A stretch of DNA of 64,000 bases from an uncultured Spirochaetaceae bacterium (GTDB lineage Bacteria > Spirochaetota > Spirochaetia > Sphaerochaetales > Sphaerochaetaceae), in assembly GCA_944390015.1 (NCBI GenBank), contig CALXOL010000008.1, forward strand, positions 38,074 to 102,073, read 5' to 3'. The notes under the pieces are model-generated. The model searched no databases and was not told the origin of the DNA. It saw only the letters and a list, made by a program, of their open reading frames with translations. The translations under genes and the position numbers were made by a program. Below, piece after piece: positions 8,382-17,657 of the stretch (the stretch's first letter is position 1; every line of letters begins with the position of its first letter).

Positions 8382-9260
8382 TTGGTTTATAATTATCGTA
8401 TGCGCTTAAAGTCCATAACCATCTTTCTTATGACAGTCATGCTCTTATCCTGCGGAGCAAAAGAGATAGGTGCGAAAGAGGATCTTACGCTGATGAGGCT
8501 ATATGCATCGGAGGGTAAGATGCATCCTCATTTCAAGGCATCCGAATACCTGGCAAAACTCATAGAACGCCGTTCGGATGGAAAGATGCGCATGCAGGTA
8601 AAAACAACCTCTCCTGAGGGAAGAGCTGAGGGATTATTGGAGCAGCTCTCATTCGGAGGCATCACAATGACGCTGGCAGAGGGAGAGACGCTCCTTGCGA
8701 TGATTCCAGAACTAAAAGATGTAATCGGTGAAGAAGATGGCATAAGCTATGAGAGCGTGCTTAAAAAGAGGGATGAGATCAACGATGTGCTCAAAGGTTA
8801 TGGAATAATGATGCTCACATGCTATCATCCTAAGGCAAGAGCGATATTCGCACGTTCAGAGGACTGGGAGCCGAGCCAGAATACGAAGCTCGCTTCGGTA
8901 GGAGAGATCTCACATCAGGGACACCCTCACATCTCAAGTTCAAGTTATATCGAGCTCTCAGATGCGGCAGGGCTGCTTGCAGACTACACTTTCGATGCAA
9001 TTGAGGCACCGATTGTGGATTTTGCCTCTTCCGAAGCGTATGCGTTTGCAAAGAGCGTCTCAATATTCGAGGAGCCTCCCCTTCCCGCATTCCTACTCAT
9101 GACGAGGAGAATATTCAGCAATTTAAATGCCTCAGAGAAAGAGGTGATTTTAGAATCTGCAGAGCTTTCCCGTTATTATGCCGACTCACTTTTAAAGAGA
9201 GCCGAGGAGACTATTCTTATTCGGCTTGGGAAGGAAAAGAGATTGCTGGAGGGAAATTAA
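8382..9260 (+). CDS. DctP-like solute-binding lipoprotein, probable sensory partner
   Basis: About 292 residues. A hydrophobic leader ends in a lipobox (MLLSC), then the protein resembles the first lobe of TRAP (DctP-type) binding proteins (ASEGKMHPHFKASEYLAKLI, later KMRMQV), but it is somewhat short and weakly conserved. The start is uncertain: TTG at 8382 has AGAGAGGA a few bases upstream, while the in-frame ATG at 8400 gives the more typical lipoprotein leader but no ribosome site. No TRAP permease genes follow. Instead a YesM-type kinase starts three bases later and a YesN-type regulator after that, so I infer it presents a ligand to the kinase rather than feeding a transporter. It is divergent from the liv operon. 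Confidence 0.7.
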   Translation: MVYNYRMRLKSITIFLMTVMLLSCGAKEIGAKEDLTLMRLYASEGKMHPHFKASEYLAKLIERRSDGKMRMQVKTTSPEGRAEGLLEQLSFGGITMTLAEGETLLAMIPELKDVIGEEDGISYESVLKKRDEINDVLKGYGIMMLTCYHPKARAIFARSEDWEPSQNTKLASVGEISHQGHPHISSSSYIELSDAAGLLADYTFDAIEAPIVDFASSEAYAFAKSVSIFEEPPLPAFLLMTRRIFSNLNASEKEVILESAELSRYYADSLLKRAEETILIRLGKEKRLLEGN

Positions 9261-9263
9261 GCA

Positions 9264-10727
9264 GTGAAAAACAGAATCCACATCTCAATATCCGCACTGA
9301 TTACGTTCTCACTCTCTTTCCTTTTAATATCGTTCTCGCTCTTTTCTGCGCTATCTCAGCTGAGCCGGTACGACAGTTACCAGCTTCAGAACAGGAACAC
9401 GGAGACCCTGATGAACATCCAGGATTTCAAAAGGGCCATAGCAGAGAGCCAGGCTACGTTCAGCGACTATCTGAATACGGAGAACGCATATAAGCTGACA
9501 AGCTATCATCAGGCGCTTAGCACGGGAAAGACCGCCATCGCCGTTTTAGATGACCTTATAGGATACGGCGAGGAGGCATCATTTACCCTCTCATCGATGA
9601 AGGAGAGCTATAAATCATACATCAGCCAGTGCGAAAAGACATTCGAGCTCTTCGGACTTGGAAGAGAGGACTACTATCAAGAAAAGCAGAAGGCCGAGAT
9701 GATCGCAGGCTATCTGAGCTTATACTCCGATGAGCTATTGTCCCTTACCATAGAAAACAACGTGGACAGCCTCTCAGAGGATCTGCGCTCATACAGCGTA
9801 TTCCTCTCTCTGAACCTCGTCGTGCTCTTTTTATTCGCCCTCATGATAATCATCATATTAATCGTATTCACGATGAACATCAGAAGTCCACTTAAACTTC
9901 TAGCACAGACTGCCGAAAGGATTGCCGCAGGGGATCTCAACGCAAGGGCCACACCTTCATCCAGGGACAGGCAGGTAAACCTACTTACTGAGACGTTCAA
10001 TGACATGGCTGACGACATCGTCAAAATGATGGAGGAGATGAAGATGAAGGTGGATGCGGAGAAGATGCTGCTTGAAGAACAGAAGAAGAACCTGGAAGTC
10101 GAGGCACAGCTCGACAGGGCCACCTTCCTTGCCCTTCAGACGCAGACGAATCCACACTTCATGTTCAACACTCTTAATACCATCGACAGGACAATCCAGC
10201 TCGGCAAGACAGAGGATGCGAGACGTATGCTGCACTCAATATCGACACTGATGCGCTATAACCTCTCAGACGGTAACGTTCCTGCCGTCCTGAGAGAGGA
10301 GATAGAGGTTACGAAAGAGTATCTTGCAATCCAGAAAGTGCGCTTTTCCGACCGTCTTAGCTACGCAATAGAAATTGGTGATTCTCTTTTAGATACGGTG
10401 TTCCTACCCCGTTTCACCCTTCAGCCGCTCGTAGAGAACGCCATCATCCACGGCATCGCAGGAAAAGAGGATGGAGGTACTGTTAAGATCAAAGCGGAGG
10501 AAAACGATGATGGAGTAATAATCCTTACCATCGAGGATGATGGAATCGGAATGACGAAAAGTGCCATAAATGAGGCAATGAATAAGAGTTGGAGGGCATC
10601 AAAGCACATAGGAATCAGTAATACCCGGCATAGGATGGAACTCTTCATGCCATCTGAGGATGTATTCACAATAGACAGCACACCGGGGGACGGCACGAGA
10701 ATCACGATAAGGCTTAGGAGGGGATGA
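9264..10727 (+). CDS. two-component sensor histidine kinase, YesM/LytS (HPK7) family
   Basis: A 487-residue membrane kinase. Helix at 10-32, an extracytoplasmic domain of about 145 residues, a second helix near 178-204, HAMP at about 205-258, a coiled linker, then His_kinase with the phosphorylated His298 in QTNPHFMFNTLNTI, and a C-terminal HATPase domain with N-box LVENAIIHGI and G-box DDGIGM. It starts with GTG at 9264; GGAGGG lies ten bases upstream inside the preceding gene. The stop overlaps the response regulator by four bases (ATGA). It probably senses the lipoprotein encoded just upstream. Confidence 0.88.
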   Translation: MKNRIHISISALITFSLSFLLISFSLFSALSQLSRYDSYQLQNRNTETLMNIQDFKRAIAESQATFSDYLNTENAYKLTSYHQALSTGKTAIAVLDDLIGYGEEASFTLSSMKESYKSYISQCEKTFELFGLGREDYYQEKQKAEMIAGYLSLYSDELLSLTIENNVDSLSEDLRSYSVFLSLNLVVLFLFALMIIIILIVFTMNIRSPLKLLAQTAERIAAGDLNARATPSSRDRQVNLLTETFNDMADDIVKMMEEMKMKVDAEKMLLEEQKKNLEVEAQLDRATFLALQTQTNPHFMFNTLNTIDRTIQLGKTEDARRMLHSISTLMRYNLSDGNVPAVLREEIEVTKEYLAIQKVRFSDRLSYAIEIGDSLLDTVFLPRFTLQPLVENAIIHGIAGKEDGGTVKIKAEENDDGVIILTIEDDGIGMTKSAINEAMNKSWRASKHIGISNTRHRMELFMPSEDVFTIDSTPGDGTRITIRLRRG

Positions 10728-11533
10728 TGGAAAAGAACTCATACACTGTTTTGATAGTCGATGACGAGCAGATTGAAAGAGAGGCAATCAGGATGATACT
10801 CGAGACCTCACACCTTCCAATCTCCTTCATTTACGAGGCAAACAGCGGAAGGAAGATGCTTGAGATGACAGCAAGCCACAGCGTGGACATAATCATCCTG
10901 GATATCAACATGCCGGGGCTCTCAGGCCTCCAGGCACTTGAGATGCTCCGCTCTGAAGGCAGGGAGACAAAGGTGATAATCTCCACAGCATACGATGAGT
11001 TCAATTTCGCAGTAAAAGCACTGCAATCCGGGGCTGTCGATTTCCTTGTAAAGCCTGTTGATGACGAGACGCTCATTGAGAGTCTGAGAAAATCCATAGA
11101 ACGCCTTGATGAGGAAAAAGCGAAAGAGGCAAAGATATCCAGGATAGAGGATTATCTGAGAATAAGCTCATCATCCCTTGCCCTGTCCGATGAGGATGCA
11201 AACAGCGTACTCGTAAAGCAGGTATGCTCATATATTGAATCCAATTACGATAAAAGAATAGGACTTGATGAGATTGCCGCAGACTGTTCATACAGTAAAT
11301 TCCACATGGCCAGGATATTCAAAAGCGTGATGAACATGACTGTAATCGACTATCTGACGAAAGTAAGGATGGAGAAGGCAAAGGAACTGCTTGCCATTAC
11401 AAAAGATTCAGTAAAGGTAATCGCATTCAGGACGGGATACAGCGATCCAAACTACTTCTCACTTACATTCCGCAAATACGAAGGGATTACGCCACTGCAA
11501 TACAGAGCAAAGGCACTTAGTGCAAAACGATGA
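10724..11533 (+). CDS. AraC-type response regulator, YesN family
   Basis: A 269-residue regulator. The receiver domain (1-125) has the acidic pair in IVDDE, phospho-acceptor Asp60 in ILDINMPG and the conserved Lys in LVKPVD. The C-terminal 100 residues form an AraC double helix-turn-helix ending in the family signature around YSDPNYFSLTFRKYEGITPLQYR. It is translationally coupled to the kinase. A likely target is the divergent liv operon or the downstream lrgAB pair; neither is shown by the sequence. Confidence 0.88.
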   Translation: MMEKNSYTVLIVDDEQIEREAIRMILETSHLPISFIYEANSGRKMLEMTASHSVDIIILDINMPGLSGLQALEMLRSEGRETKVIISTAYDEFNFAVKALQSGAVDFLVKPVDDETLIESLRKSIERLDEEKAKEAKISRIEDYLRISSSSLALSDEDANSVLVKQVCSYIESNYDKRIGLDEIAADCSYSKFHMARIFKSVMNMTVIDYLTKVRMEKAKELLAITKDSVKVIAFRTGYSDPNYFSLTFRKYEGITPLQYRAKALSAKR

Positions 11534-11588
11534 AAAAGTTGTGGAAAAACTATATACGATATGGTAGATTTCAGCCGGTGGTGCAGTT

Positions 11589-11951
11589 ATGAAAATACTA
11601 TATCAGATTGCGATAATATTCGGCTTATGCCTTCTTGGGGAGATCATGAGCGCACTCCTAAGCTTTCCTTTCCCTTCTGCGATAAGTGCCATGATCCTCT
11701 TATCGATTGCCTTGTTCTCTGGCATTCTGAAGATCGACCACATAAAGGAAAAGAGTGATTTCCTCCTTTCCAACATGGCATTCTTCTTCATTCCCGCCGG
11801 GGTTAAGGTCATAGAGCATTTCGATCTCATAGCCTCTTTCTGGTGGCAGTTCATCGTAATAGCCATAGCCTCTACAATCGTGGTGTTTTTAGTAACGGCG
11901 GCAACCGTAACGCTTCTGATAAAAGTGGAAGAAAGGGGGAAAAGACAATGA
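11589..11951 (+). CDS. lrgA: CidA/LrgA family membrane protein
   Basis: A 120-residue protein with four hydrophobic segments and the family pattern GxIMSALLSFPFPSAISAMI and SNMAFFFIPAGV. CidA/LrgA proteins are small holin-like membrane proteins tied to murein hydrolase control and, in several bacteria, to export of pyruvate or similar small acids together with an LrgB partner. The stop overlaps the lrgB start by four bases. The ribosome site is weak. It lies 55 bases after the response regulator, like the lytSR-lrgAB arrangement of Firmicutes, although here the regulator is of the AraC type rather than LytTR. Confidence 0.82.
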   Translation: MKILYQIAIIFGLCLLGEIMSALLSFPFPSAISAMILLSIALFSGILKIDHIKEKSDFLLSNMAFFFIPAGVKVIEHFDLIASFWWQFIVIAIASTIVVFLVTAATVTLLIKVEERGKRQ

Positions 11952-12634
11952 AGGAAGCAGTATTCTCATCACCATTTTTCGGTATCACAATCTCGATTGT
12001 GGCCTACAGCATAGGAGTATGGATCAATAAAAAGACAAAACTTGCCATACTCAATCCCCTTCTGATCTCCTATCTGATAATAATCCCTGCTCTCATTATC
12101 CTTGAAATACCTCTTGAGTGGTATGAGAGAGGAGGAGACATCATAAACATGTTCCTCTCCCCTGCTACGGCAGTGCTTGCAATCACGATTTATAGGCAAC
12201 GTGAGATACTAAGAAAACACATACTCTCGGTTCTCGGAGGAACAATAGCAGGCTCAATCACATCCCTTGCCGTTGTTTACCTGATGTGCCGTATGTTCAT
12301 CCTTCCTGATGAGATCACGGCATCGATGCTTCCTAAGAGCATCACAACACCGATGGCAATCGCAGTCTCAGAAAGCATTGGAGGAATCGAGGCTGTAACG
12401 GTTCTTGCCGTTATAATAACGGGAATAAGCGGAAACATCCTCTCTCCAATTCTCATAAGGATATTCAAAGTAAAGAACGAAATCGCACAGGGAATGGCGA
12501 TAGGAGCCTCCAGTCATGCGGTAGGAACAAGCAAGGCCATTGAGCTTGGAGAAGTACAGGGAGCCCTATCCTCAATCGCACTCGTAATGTCAGGGATCGT
12601 TACGGTAATTCTTTCTCTCATTTTGTTCATTTGA
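11948..12634 (+). CDS. lrgB: LrgB/CidB family membrane protein
   Basis: A 228-residue polytopic membrane protein of the LrgB family, with the conserved LPKSITTPMAIAVSESIGG and the C-terminal GASSHAVGTSKAIELGEVQGALSS patterns (each under the usual spacing for the family). The start is the ATG at 11948, which overlaps the lrgA stop in ATGA; upstream in-frame codons would lie inside lrgA. It works with LrgA in the inner membrane. Confidence 0.85.
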   Translation: MKEAVFSSPFFGITISIVAYSIGVWINKKTKLAILNPLLISYLIIIPALIILEIPLEWYERGGDIINMFLSPATAVLAITIYRQREILRKHILSVLGGTIAGSITSLAVVYLMCRMFILPDEITASMLPKSITTPMAIAVSESIGGIEAVTVLAVIITGISGNILSPILIRIFKVKNEIAQGMAIGASSHAVGTSKAIELGEVQGALSSIALVMSGIVTVILSLILFI

Positions 12635-12672
12635 ACAGAGGCTGAGCAGATTATCAGAAAGGAGGAGAAAAA

Positions 12673-14013
12673 ATGAACATTCTTGTAATCAATGGAAGTC
12701 CGAAAGGAAAAAATTCTATTACTCTTCAGAGCATGCTCTATCTTGAGAAGAAGAATATAGACCACCAGTTTAAATTTCTTCATATCGGACCAATTATAAG
12801 AAAACTGGAAAAGGATTTTTCTGAGGCAAAGAAAATGCTGGAGAAAGCCGATCTCATCATATTCTCCTACCCCGTCTACACATTCCTCGCCCCGTACCAG
12901 ATGCACAGGTTCATCGAGCTTGTATATGATAACGATGTGAATGTGAAAGATAAATGGGCCACACAGATTACAACAAGCAAACACTTCTATGACATCACAG
13001 CTCATCGTTTCATGAATGAAAACATGCTGGATTTTGGCCTTAAGGTACTTCCAGGACTTTCTCAGGACATGGAAGACCTTTTAAAGGAAATAGGCAGGAA
13101 AGAGCTGCTTGATTGGATGAAGATGACAGAGTTCAGAATCGAAATGGGCATATTCAGAGCAAGAAAAGAAAGAGCCATTGAGTCTCAAAGAAAATATGAA
13201 GCAAAGCTTGATAACATCCCCAAAACAGGAAAAAAGAAGATATCCATAGTGACGAATGTGGAAGATAATGATAGCTCATTACAAAATATGATTGAAGATT
13301 TCAGGCGATCTATTCCGTATGAGGCTACCGTTTTCAATATCGGCAAGTTCCCATTCTCTGGAGGATGCCTTGGTTGTTTCGGCTGCGCAAAAACTGGAAA
13401 GTGCGTGCATAAAGACGGCTTTGACTCTTATCTTAGAGAGCAGATTCAGAGTGCGGACAGCATCGTATATGCATTTCGCATCAAGCATCATTTCACAGCT
13501 TCAAGCATGAAGTGCTATGATGACAGGCAGTTCTGCAATGGACACCGCGCAGTCACTGCGGGAACCCCTACGGCATATATAATCGCAGGAGATCTTGGTG
13601 CGGAAGAGAATCTGAGAGACCTTATCGAGGCAAGGGCCTCCGTCGGTGGTAATTACCTCTCACAAATCGTTACGGATGAAGGAGAGGATGTATCCTCTTC
13701 AATAGAAAGTGCGGCAAAAGCCCTCACATTTGCCCTTGAGAACAACATCGCAGAGCCGAGGAATTTCTATGGGGTCGGAGGAAATAAGATTTTCAGGGAC
13801 TTAATCTATGAGATGCGTGGCCTCATGAAAGCAGACCATAGGTTCTATAAGCGCAATGGATACTACTCAGATCTTCCACAGCGCCATATCTGTCGCATGA
13901 TAGCAATGCAGTTTGTAGGCCTGCTTCTATCACTTCCTGGGGCAGAGAAAAAGAAGGGCATGATGATGAAAGGCATGCTCATGCCCTATAAGAAAGTTCT
14001 AGAACAAAAATGA
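12673..14013 (+). CDS. two-domain flavodoxin / iron-sulfur flavoprotein-like NAD(P)H oxidoreductase
   Basis: A 446-residue protein with two flavodoxin-fold domains. Domain 1 (1-150) begins MNILVINGSPKGKNS, the phosphate-binding loop of NADPH-dependent FMN reductases, and has SYPVYTFLAPYQMHRFIE for the isoalloxazine side. Domain 2 starts near residue 190 (KKISIVTN) and contains GGCLGCFGCAKTGKC at about 230-245, the compact cysteine motif that binds a 4Fe-4S cluster in iron-sulfur flavoproteins. A basic C-terminal tail follows. I infer a cytoplasmic electron carrier or reductase of anaerobes. AGGAGG lies upstream of the ATG. Confidence 0.75.
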   Translation: MNILVINGSPKGKNSITLQSMLYLEKKNIDHQFKFLHIGPIIRKLEKDFSEAKKMLEKADLIIFSYPVYTFLAPYQMHRFIELVYDNDVNVKDKWATQITTSKHFYDITAHRFMNENMLDFGLKVLPGLSQDMEDLLKEIGRKELLDWMKMTEFRIEMGIFRARKERAIESQRKYEAKLDNIPKTGKKKISIVTNVEDNDSSLQNMIEDFRRSIPYEATVFNIGKFPFSGGCLGCFGCAKTGKCVHKDGFDSYLREQIQSADSIVYAFRIKHHFTASSMKCYDDRQFCNGHRAVTAGTPTAYIIAGDLGAEENLRDLIEARASVGGNYLSQIVTDEGEDVSSSIESAAKALTFALENNIAEPRNFYGVGGNKIFRDLIYEMRGLMKADHRFYKRNGYYSDLPQRHICRMIAMQFVGLLLSLPGAEKKKGMMMKGMLMPYKKVLEQK

Positions 14014-14017
14014 GTGA

Positions 14018-14500
14018 TCAGTTCCAGAAATCGATATGATCCTTGCAAATCTGTTCCAAGAGCTCATCATCATCCGTTGGCCCTTCGATTACTATGTCCT
14101 TCTGTCCATGTGCGACAACATCCCGAGAAGAGAGGGAGAATGTAGGATTTTCTTCATTATCCCCCGTGAACTTCAATAGATCCTTTTCCGTCGCACCATA
14201 GACAAGACAGCCCACATTGGTCCAGTACAGAGCACCAGTGCACATGCAGCATGGCTCGAAGTTCGAATAGAGCGTACACTGCTTAAGGAACTCTGGAGAG
14301 TACTTCTTAGCCGCTTTAAGCAGCAGAAGCGTCTCCGCATGATATGCACTTCCGCCTGCTTGGAACTCGTTGCCCTGTTCCATCAGGATATTCCCATTCT
14401 TATCTGCAAGGAGAGCGCCAAATGGATGGTTGCCCTTCTCCATCGCCTCATGTGCGATTTGAATCGTTCTTCTAAGTAGCCTCTTATCTGCGTCAGTCAT
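14018..14500 (-). CDS. nucleoside/guanine deaminase of the cytidine deaminase fold
   Basis: A 160-residue zinc deaminase. The metal and proton-shuttle motif HAE is at 54-56 and the PCCMC motif at 83-87, giving His54, Cys84 and Cys87 as zinc ligands and Glu56 as catalyst. The N-terminal HPFGALLADKNG matches the GuaD/TadA-like group. The long C-terminal part after the second motif favours a free base or nucleoside substrate rather than tRNA. It is convergent with the flavoprotein gene four bases away, and no terminator is obvious between them. Confidence 0.8.
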   Translation of the reverse strand: MTDADKRLLRRTIQIAHEAMEKGNHPFGALLADKNGNILMEQGNEFQAGGSAYHAETLLLLKAAKKYSPEFLKQCTLYSNFEPCCMCTGALYWTNVGCLVYGATEKDLLKFTGDNEENPTFSLSSRDVVAHGQKDIVIEGPTDDDELLEQICKDHIDFWN

Positions 14501-14550
14501 ACCAAGATTCTATATTATCGGGGAAAAAAGCTGAATAGGATTTTCCATGC

Positions 14551-14574
14551 TATAATCATACAAAAGGAGGATGC
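14551..14574 (+). promoter_or_regulatory. probable promoter -10 box and ribosome site
   Basis: TATAAT at 14551-14556 and AAAGGAGG just before the ATG at 14575. No convincing -35 hexamer was seen at the right distance. The site serves the two-gene lipoprotein/outer-membrane unit. Confidence 0.4.
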
Positions 14575-15378
14575 ATGATAAAAAGAATTACACTGCTTTT
14601 GTTTACCATCCTCTTTTTCTCATCATGCACGGATCCGAATGTTTATACGGCGCTGAATCTTTATGATCCTCTTAAGGAGAGCAAAGGAGAGGTAAGCACC
14701 ATCGAAATAAAAGGCGGAGAGGATTTCAATCTTCTTACTCTCTCTGATGATTATCAGGGGACAATCAGGCTGACTTATAAAGCAAAAGAGAGCTATGAAA
14801 TCTTAAAAGAGCTGGATGAAGAGGAGGTTGATCTTCTCATACAGAGCCTTTATTACCTGAGACACTATGGGAATCTCAGAGAGTATCTAGATACCCCACT
14901 CGATGAGAGAACAAAGGAGATATGCGAGAATACAAAAGCATTCGCATACGAGATAATCGAAGAAATAGATAGCCTGATTCTTAAAATCCTTGAGGAGACA
15001 AACAAGGTCTATCCGAATCTGGATACGTCTGCCATCACCTCGTTCTTTTCTGAGATCAAGAAAATACTCGATCCTGGAAATGGGTGCTCCTCGATAGAGG
15101 ACTACATCGCGATACAGCTGACGCTTGACATGGTTGCATCCACAATAGACATGCTCTGCCAGATACTGATTTGCCTGCCGGGGGAAGTGGCTGAGTACCT
15201 TTGGACCGAGCTGACAGAAATGAGCTTCTGGTCAGAAGAGACTACGGCAAAGATAATCCGGGACAATGCGGTTTCCCTTATAAAAGTATTCCTGGCTTCA
15301 GCCTCTGAGCTTGACCAGGTCGCTGGAGCTATCCCATCGTTTATAAACCTCTCAACAATCATAGGAGCATTCCTATGA
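14575..15378 (+). CDS. uncharacterised lipoprotein
   Basis: A 267-residue protein whose leader ends in the lipobox FFSSC, giving a lipid-anchored mature protein. The rest is largely acidic and predicted helical, with one hydrophobic stretch near 180-205. I do not recognise a family. It has a strong AAAGGAGG site and overlaps the next gene in ATGA, so the two products are made together; the second is probably an outer-membrane barrel. A role in the envelope is inference. Confidence 0.65.
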   Translation: MIKRITLLLFTILFFSSCTDPNVYTALNLYDPLKESKGEVSTIEIKGGEDFNLLTLSDDYQGTIRLTYKAKESYEILKELDEEEVDLLIQSLYYLRHYGNLREYLDTPLDERTKEICENTKAFAYEIIEEIDSLILKILEETNKVYPNLDTSAITSFFSEIKKILDPGNGCSSIEDYIAIQLTLDMVASTIDMLCQILICLPGEVAEYLWTELTEMSFWSEETTAKIIRDNAVSLIKVFLASASELDQVAGAIPSFINLSTIIGAFL

Positions 15379-16403
15379 AGAGATTTCTTGTTTTACTCAT
15401 GATTATCATGATGGCCCTTCCCGCCTCTTCATCTTCACTTAGAGCAAGAGCGCGCTCTAATGCGGTGCTTACAAGCAACGATGTGTATTTCTCGTTTTCG
15501 CATAACCCTGCATTCCTTTCGGCAAAAGACTATTCAGTAAGTCTTCCTATAAGCGCAAGAGTCAACAACGTCTCTACCTTACTTAAAAGTGATCTCATCA
15601 ATGATATAAAAGACCTCTCTTCGATGGATGAGCAGAGGATGATGGCAAGTCTTCTGGATCTGCTTAGGGATTTTAATGGAACCATGCCGCTTTTAACCCT
15701 CTCAGAGTCCATATCATTCACGAAGAACGGCTTTGGCATGAGCCTTAGAGTGGAACAAGAGGTTATTACAGACGGCGGCTCCGTCGGGGCCAGTCTCTCT
15801 GCCGCCATAAAGGGAGAGATGGCAACAGGCATCGGATTCTCATACGACTGGAAGGACTACTACCTGGCTCTCGCAATTGCACCTAAGTTCTCATTCCGTC
15901 TCTCTACAGGTCCGGTAGGAATAGATACCGCTGTTGCAATCATGCTCGATAACAACCTCTTTGATAACGTTGAAATCTACCAGGAGATCGCTCTGAGTGC
16001 GGACGCCGGACTTTATGCTTCATTCCCATACGGCTTCAAAGCCTCCCTTGTTTTAAGGAATCTGGGATACGCCATCGATGGCACTGCGAGCCTTGATCTG
16101 GCAACCGGATGGGGTAATAAGTGGGGCATCATCTCCCTGGATACGGAGATAGGACTCAAGGATGTCACACATCTCAGGACGAATGTGGATCTGATGAGGA
16201 GTTTCAATGCATCAGTAAGCCTCTCCATAACTGATTTCATCACCTTTGATGCGGGACTAAGCGGTGGCTATCCAAGCCTCGGCATAGAGGCGGACATCTT
16301 CTTTATTAACCTCACTCTTGCCTACTACTTTGAGGACTACGGAATCGTATACGGACTCTCACCAAGGGATACATTCGCAATAGAGATTTCACTCCTGCTC
16401 TGA
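15375..16403 (+). CDS. probable outer-membrane beta-barrel protein, unknown function
   Basis: A 342-residue protein with a signal peptide (1-19, ending ALPASSS). After residue 120 there are alternating polar/hydrophobic strands with many aromatic girdle residues and a terminal strand ending in SLLL, consistent with a barrel. The N-terminal SNDVYFSFSHNPAFLS is reminiscent of FadL/TraF-like or UPF0164-type spirochaetal porins. It is translationally coupled to the lipoprotein upstream. The barrel call rests on pattern only. Confidence 0.6.
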   Translation: MKRFLVLLMIIMMALPASSSSLRARARSNAVLTSNDVYFSFSHNPAFLSAKDYSVSLPISARVNNVSTLLKSDLINDIKDLSSMDEQRMMASLLDLLRDFNGTMPLLTLSESISFTKNGFGMSLRVEQEVITDGGSVGASLSAAIKGEMATGIGFSYDWKDYYLALAIAPKFSFRLSTGPVGIDTAVAIMLDNNLFDNVEIYQEIALSADAGLYASFPYGFKASLVLRNLGYAIDGTASLDLATGWGNKWGIISLDTEIGLKDVTHLRTNVDLMRSFNASVSLSITDFITFDAGLSGGYPSLGIEADIFFINLTLAYYFEDYGIVYGLSPRDTFAIEISLLL

Positions 16404-16408
16404 TAAAG

Positions 16409-17497
16409 TTAGAACCAGCACTCATCCTCTTTCACAGGGCGTGTGAATATCCTTGCCTCATCCTCACTGTTCTTAGCCTGATGGAACTTGAAAAGAAGCT
16501 CAGACCCAACTCTTCCTATTATCTCTATCTTACCTTTTGGATGGGAGAGAGCATACCTGAACGCCTTTGCCGGTCCGCTTAATGAGCTCTTTGCCTCATC
16601 AACTATCTCAGCTCCCTTTACCAATGGCACCTGGAATTGGTTCTTAACCCCCTCCACAGGACGGCATTGGAAAAGATAATACGGCATCACACCGATTGCT
16701 ATCAGGCGGTTAAAAAGAGTGGAAAGCACTTTGGGAGAATCATTAACACCTTTAAGGAGCACAGTCTGGTTACGAATCGTACATCCTGCTAAGTGAAGAA
16801 GCGAAACGGCTTTTTCAGCCTCATCCGTTATCTCCCTCGGATGATTGAACTGTGTTACTATTGCTATCCTCTTCTTTTCCCCATACTCCTTGAGTATGCT
16901 GATAAGCTCATCATCCTCCGTTATACGGTATGGAAATGAGACAGTGGTTCTCGTGCCGAACCTTATGAACTCGATATTATCAAGAGCGGTGAAAGCATCC
17001 AGGTACCTTTTTATGACCTCATTGGAGTTTAAAAACGCATCACCTCCTGAAATCAGGACATTATTGATTTCTTTGTGAGAGCTGACGTATTCAACCATCT
17101 CGGGCAGATGCGCGGCTATCTCCTCGGATGAAAGCCCTACCAGGCGCTTTCTGAAACAATGCCTGCAATACATGGCACACTGGTTGGTGGAAAGGATTAA
17201 AGTGGTCTTGGCATACTTATGCTGCATGCCCTGCACTACCGTATTCTCGGCCTCCCCGCTTGTATCCTTCTGGCCTCCCAAAGAGAACTCCATTGCATCA
17301 GGTATGCACATCTTGCGTATGGGATCATTACGATCTGAGAAATCAATCAGATTCAGGTAATAATCAGGTATGCATACCGGATACTTCTCTTCAATCTCCT
17401 TTAGTTTTTCAATCTCCCCAGCTGAGAAATCGAATTTACCTTTTAATTCCTCAATGCTTCTATAGCATTCATCAAGTCTTTTCTGCCATTTATTCAA
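16409..17497 (-). CDS. KamA-family radical SAM protein (lysine 2,3-aminomutase-like)
   Basis: A 362-residue protein with the radical SAM cluster motif Cys107-x3-Cys111-x2-Cys114 (CAMYCRHCF), followed by the KamA-type LISGGDAFL and the barrel pattern through PYYLFQCRPVEG. It is about 50 residues shorter than true lysine 2,3-aminomutases, and I do not see their glycine-rich PLP-lysine motif; HPKGK near 330 may take its place. It begins with TTG at 17497, eight to nine bases after AGGAGGG; no ATG competes. Substrate unknown; EpmB-like action on elongation factor P is possible, but no epmA or efp gene is present here. Confidence 0.78.
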   Translation of the reverse strand: MNKWQKRLDECYRSIEELKGKFDFSAGEIEKLKEIEEKYPVCIPDYYLNLIDFSDRNDPIRKMCIPDAMEFSLGGQKDTSGEAENTVVQGMQHKYAKTTLILSTNQCAMYCRHCFRKRLVGLSSEEIAAHLPEMVEYVSSHKEINNVLISGGDAFLNSNEVIKRYLDAFTALDNIEFIRFGTRTTVSFPYRITEDDELISILKEYGEKKRIAIVTQFNHPREITDEAEKAVSLLHLAGCTIRNQTVLLKGVNDSPKVLSTLFNRLIAIGVMPYYLFQCRPVEGVKNQFQVPLVKGAEIVDEAKSSLSGPAKAFRYALSHPKGKIEIIGRVGSELLFKFHQAKNSEDEARIFTRPVKEDECWF

Positions 17498-17657
17498 ATC
17501 GCACCCTCCTTTGATTTTTACATTCTTGAAGCCTCCATCTTCAAATTCTTTGAATACTTAATTATATCACAAAAAAGAGCTGGACAAAACTTTTTCTCTA
17601 TCGTAAAAACAGAGCAAGAGGATTATCAAAAATCAAAGAAAAAAGGAGAAACTTGTA

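Noticed and set aside
11589..12634. Toxin/lysis cassette reading of the lrgAB-like pair
   Set aside because: No hydrolase or phage genes are near, and the family is now often linked to small-acid transport; kept as a membrane pair of unsettled role.
17498..17657. Lysine riboswitch ahead of the KamA-like gene
   Set aside because: The gap is only 160 bases to a divergent gene, and none of the conserved L-box segments is present.
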